A DNA stretch of 64,000 nt, taken from positions 17,732,934 through 17,796,933 of the forward strand of contig JAKGHH010000003.1 in NCBI GenBank assembly GCA_022828595.1. The letters run 5' to 3'. The notes below the pieces were generated by a model. The model ran no database searches. It saw only the letters and a list, made by a program, of their open reading frames with translations, and was not told the origin of the DNA. This document shows, piece after piece, positions 60,372 to 64,000 of the stretch; position 1 is the first letter of the stretch; each line of letters begins with the position of its first letter. The position numbers and the translations under genes are program-made. The stretch is from Nelumbo lutea (taxonomy: Eukaryota; Streptophyta; Magnoliopsida; Proteales; Nelumbonaceae).

Positions 60372-61241
60372 TGATGGAGCGCGATCCGGCCGATCTTAGC
60401 TGTCCACGACCTTGCTTCTGAACGGGGTAGCAGGGAACCTGAAACGGAGGAGATGGGGAAGCTCCGGGGGGGAACCCGGTGTAGCGGCTCCGAAGCTCAA
60501 GTTAGAATCTTTCAAAAGCAAGATAATACCAGATAGCGCAAAGTTTGCATACCTTGTTTGTTGGGGGTAGGGGGCTCTTATAGTCACTTCGCGCACTCGC
60601 TCCGAGGCCCTTGTCAGGTCGGGTATGATTACCCTTGTGCTTGTCAATTCGGCCGTCGTCCTTTCTGCTGGGACAGAACCGTCACTGCCTAACCGTCTCT
60701 CTAAATTGAGATGGCGGTGTCAGTGGCGGTGGCAGGTGGCCGTTTAGAGTGCGGCCGCCAAACGTCAGATCCCAAGTCAGTCAGGTGCAGCGCCCTCGGG
60801 CATGGACTTCCTCAGTGTCAGGCATGGGATGACTTGTTTGGTTTTGGTGCCCAGAAGGTGATGCGGAGTGCTGAGCGAGGCGAAGTCTTGAGCTCGGAGG
60901 TATCTATAGGGCAGGTCAGTTCGGCGAGGTGTATCCCGAACTGTTACAAGGTTGGCCAGTTCGGCGAGGTGTATCCCGAACTGTTACAAGGTGGCCAGTT
61001 CGGCGAGGTATATCCCGAGCTGTTACAAGGTTGGTCAGTTCGGCAAGGTGTATCCCGAGCTGTTACAAAGTTGGCCAGTTTGGTTGCTCGTTTTGGGCCA
61101 AGGGTGAGTTCTGACCCCCCGTAGGGAGTTCGGTCCGCTGGTGTCCCCTTGTTCACGCCTTAGGCTTGGCCCCTTTGGCCAAGCTGTTGTTTCTGCCACG
61201 TGTCGCGTAACAGTGAGGTCGGGCCAAATCTTCTTTCATCA
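60372..61241 (-). repeat. Element 3 LTR (5' LTR, right), 870 bp
   Basis: Four tandem units (60915-61073). TATA-like box at 60577-60582 (- strand). The shortest LTR of the six. Confidence 0.93.
60915..61073. repeat. 40-bp tandem array in U3, 4 units
   Basis: Unit lengths 40, 39, 40, 40, in the same order of variants as units 1-4 of the left LTR. Confidence 0.96.
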
Positions 61242-62742
61242 AATAACATTCAAGATGAAGTTTGAATTCCAATTCCTAATAAAATCTTTAACTTCCTGAT
61301 AAAGACTCTGCCCTTGTCACATGTTTAGGTCTTCTCCTTTTAACTTTGTTAGGCATCTCTGACTCAAAAGGTATGACCTTGGGTGTTTTTTTTTTTTTTT
61401 TGGTGGAAGTTCACAACCCCTTAATATCATTTAGAAAAGAAAATTTTATTCATCAAAATCTAATAACCAATTTTGAAAACCATGGTAGATTTCCATAGAA
61501 AAGATTAACAAGTTTCTTTTTAAGTGGCTTTGACTTCATTTTGTATTGTTCATTTATCTTCTAATTTCTAGACACTTGTGTACAAGCAATCAGTGTGTGA
61601 CAGAGAGGGCGGGTTTGCCTGGTTGGATTAACAATTGCAAACCTCAGCATTAGCTGCTTGGAGTCTTCAGCAGATCAGGATCCATTGAATGGAGGATACC
61701 GTTCACCATCCTCCATCGAATGGAAGATCCTGTTACGTTTTTGTGAATATCCAGTGAAAACCTATATGGCCCGACTGAAGTCCATTCGTATTAGGGGTAC
61801 ACCCTTGGGCGGGTTGGGTTGGGTTGAAGGTGAACCTAGGCCCAACCCTAAGATATAAATTTTGGACTCAGGCCCAGAACAACTTGGGTTGTACCCGGCC
61901 AGGCTGGGCGGGTTTGTACAGCCATCATTTTATTAAGCTTTAAAGTCCAACTTGGGTTGGGTTGTTGAGCTGCCCAAGTTGCCGACTAGTTTGTATTAAA
62001 GTCGAGGGAGATAGAAGTGAATGCACAATAAGCACCCTGATCCAAACCAAAAGAGAACCATTTTATGAAATATGGTTAATACAACTCTAGCGTTCAACTC
62101 CAAAGATTGAGAGTTTGAGAGCTGCACAAACGATGACAATAATAGTTAAGACTTGGCAATGTAAAAGTTTGGATATATAAAAATTGCTGTGATTATTTCT
62201 TTCTTTCTTTCTTTCAAAACTCATTCGAAGAATTGGTTCTTTGAAGCTTATAAAAAATTAGCTTCAAGTATCATTTTTTATTCATAACTTATTCTTCGAA
62301 AAATGACTTAGGGGCAAAATTGTAACCCAACATAAATTTTTGTTTCCAGAAAAGAATCAGGTTGCAGGCAGAAACATAAGGTGTACATGCCTTCCAATCC
62401 TCAACTTGAAAACGTTGCCTTCACTTCCTGTGTGCAACCCTCCAGATCGCAAGCATTTGTCCCCAAAAAGAAACAGTACAAACAATACCTTTTTTTCCTT
62501 TTTAAATTTGGCATCCGCTTAGAATTGAAATGATCCAGGAGACCATACCAATGGTGTCACAAAAAGTATAATATGGTAATACTGAACTTTCACTTTCATC
62601 ATATTATATGTACAAACACTGAGATGAGCATATACAATACAGGTGAGCTTCACTGGCTTGTAGTCAGGATATAGTCCATGGTTCTAACTTCTGTTCCTTC
62701 ATCCTACAAAAAAATACATGACATTACAGATTCAGATTACAG
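61242..62742. other. Spacer and 3' UTR of the ClpF-like gene
   Basis: Poly(T) at about 61390-61401, an imperfect inverted repeat around GATCCATTGAATGGAGGAT (61678 on) and degenerate GGGTTGGGTT-type repeats at 61800-61985. The right end (about 62550-62742) is the likely 3' UTR of the - strand gene. No other gene is seen. Confidence 0.45.
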
Positions 62743-63631
62743 TTAACCATTAGCACAAACAATAGCCTCTCCTTTAAGATAAAGGAGTTCAGTACCTTCT
62801 CTACCATCTTCATTCTGTGGATCCACAGGCACTTCATGACGGGGCCTGTTGAACTTCTCACGCAACTGCTTTATTGGGACAAAATCTCCAGCTGTGTCCA
62901 TTCCATAAAATAGGAACGAAATATAGGGATGATCAAATCTTTCCTGCAAATGTAAAGTTCAGCACATATCAGATGTCAAGGAGAGGGAAGTTCATGGGAA
63001 CATTTGAGTGTTTTAGAACTTTGTACTAACCATATCTGGCTGATCAAAGGCTATTAAGTTATCCTCAGGAACTGCACAAGGAAAGAAACATTTCCTAAGA
63101 GACAAGGGTGAACCAGAGAATGTAGGCCATTGTGCAACCAACTCTGCACATAAATAAAAATAATACACTAAAAGAATCTTGCATTTCCATTTTTCAGTTA
63201 TTTTACCATAAGCCACAAGGAGGTTAGGATCAACATGTACATCAACCAAGACCTGCAAAAATGTGACTTGAAACTGTAAGGTCTTTGCTTCAACTTGTCC
63301 ACTTAATCACCTTATTCTATGAAACTTGGAATCACTATCATCACCAAGAAGTCCTAAAAGACTAATTATCTGGTACAGCATAACAAAATCAACATGATAT
63401 TAGACAAAGTTCTGTATTACCATTACTTTCTCTTCATGGAAGAAGCGAGTCCACAGTAATTTTGCATGCACAAGATAAAATATAGTGGAAAAAAGAAAGA
63501 AACGCTAAGCTGCTAAACCTGATAAAATGGTTGATTGGACCCCCGAGGCAACTTTTCAACTTGTGCAATTTCCATCCATGAACTTGATTCACAGCAAACA
63601 GGATCCATTCCACAAACCACAGCAGAGTAGC
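62743..63631 (-). CDS. CLPF: ClpF-like protein, YccV/HspQ domain (C-terminal exons, partial)
   Basis: Four coding exons on the - strand: 63631-63519, 63252-63207, 63071-63031 and 62943-62743. All introns are GT/AG and the phases agree (2 bases carried in, then 0, 1, 0). Joined: YSAVVCGMDPVCCESSSWM, KLPRGSNQPFYQ, VLVDVHVDPNLLVAY, VPEDNLIAFDQPDM, then ERFDHPYISFLFYGMDTAGD and KQLREKFNRPRHEVP. This is the hemimethylated-DNA-binding (YccV/HspQ, PF08755) domain with the C-terminal tail of plant ClpF. ClpF is a chloroplast-stroma adaptor that works with ClpS1 in delivering substrates to the Clp protease. The transit peptide and UvrB/C-like motif would lie in exons beyond 64000. Another plant YccV-domain protein is possible but the tail favours ClpF. 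Confidence 0.78.
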
Positions 63632-64000
63632 CTAACATAGTAAATAAACAAAGAAAGACCATGAACATTAGAAAGTATAACAATGATGAAAACTAACAAT
63701 CTTATCATTAATTAGGGAAAACATCATACTTAAGGAAAGAGACCTTCTTTCAAGTACAATTAAGCTTAATCTACACGCAGATACAAATACATCCCTCTGT
63801 TATAAAGATAGTATGGGTTTTGAGAGCTAAACCACCTATAAATGTAATATGATGTTTACAGCTTTGCTTCTAATCAGTGAGTCAGTGACTCATCATTTGC
63901 ATATGGGGAAATTTTTCCCCAGGATTCTGGCCTCTTTTTTTATATTTTTTTATGGGAAACGGTTACTTTCATTGAATTAGATTAACATAAAATACAACTG
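63632..64000 (-). other. Intron of the ClpF-like gene
   Basis: AT-rich sequence upstream of the exon at 63519-63631, beginning with a TTAG acceptor on the - strand. I see no further exon before the window ends. Confidence 0.6.

Larger units (their letters stand above)
53339..61241 (-). mobile_element. Ty3/gypsy (Tat-type) LTR retrotransposon, element 3, gag-RT deletion fusion
   Basis: 7903 bp, - strand. LTRs at 53339-54367 and 60372-61241. Flanks are AATAG (53334-53338) and AATAA (61242-61246), a 5-bp duplication with one mismatch. The first part of gag is joined in frame to the middle of RT, removing the gag core, zinc knuckle, protease and first third of RT. RNase H, second RNase H, integrase and the antisense gene remain, with stops. 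Confidence 0.93.

Overview
This is nuclear DNA from a flowering plant. It holds spliced genes of plant families, three full-length plant Ty3/gypsy (Metaviridae-type) LTR retrotransposons, and many plant-style MITEs in AT-rich spacers. The species cannot be fixed from the sequence alone.

Layout. Positions 3-149 hold the last coding exon of a MazG-like (dCTP pyrophosphatase-type) gene on the + strand. 776-1512 is a hAT-like non-autonomous transposon. 3542-12344 is Ty3/gypsy element 1 and 17452-28141 is element 2. 28142-39500 is gene-poor and carries Tourist-like and nested hAT-like MITEs. About 39560-40032 looks like a 5' leader exon, followed by a long intron to 46961. 46964-51406 encodes a complete 1092-residue DUF863-family protein in three coding exons (+). 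53339-61241 is Ty3/gypsy element 3. 62743-63631 holds the last four coding exons of a ClpF-like gene (YccV/HspQ domain) on the - strand; its 5' part lies beyond the window.

The three retroelements are one family of the Tat type. Gag, protease, RT, RNase H, a second RNase H and integrase were originally a single - strand frame. Between integrase and the 3' LTR lies a long gene in the opposite (+) orientation, with its own TATA and CCAAT boxes and two small introns whose phases agree in all three copies. Its product resembles the 'putative gypsy type transposon' domain (Pfam PF04195), followed by an Ala/Glu-rich coiled coil. The LTR U3 carries a 40-bp tandem repeat whose unit number differs between the two LTRs of elements 1 and 3. 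Element 1 has lost gag, element 3 carries an in-frame gag-RT fusion deletion, and only element 2 keeps every domain. All three are inactivated by stops, most of which sit at former CpG or CHG cytosines.

The host genes are unrelated single genes separated by transposons and show no functional cluster. The most noteworthy system is the spliced, internally promoted antisense gene of the retroelement family, together with the variable U3 minisatellite.
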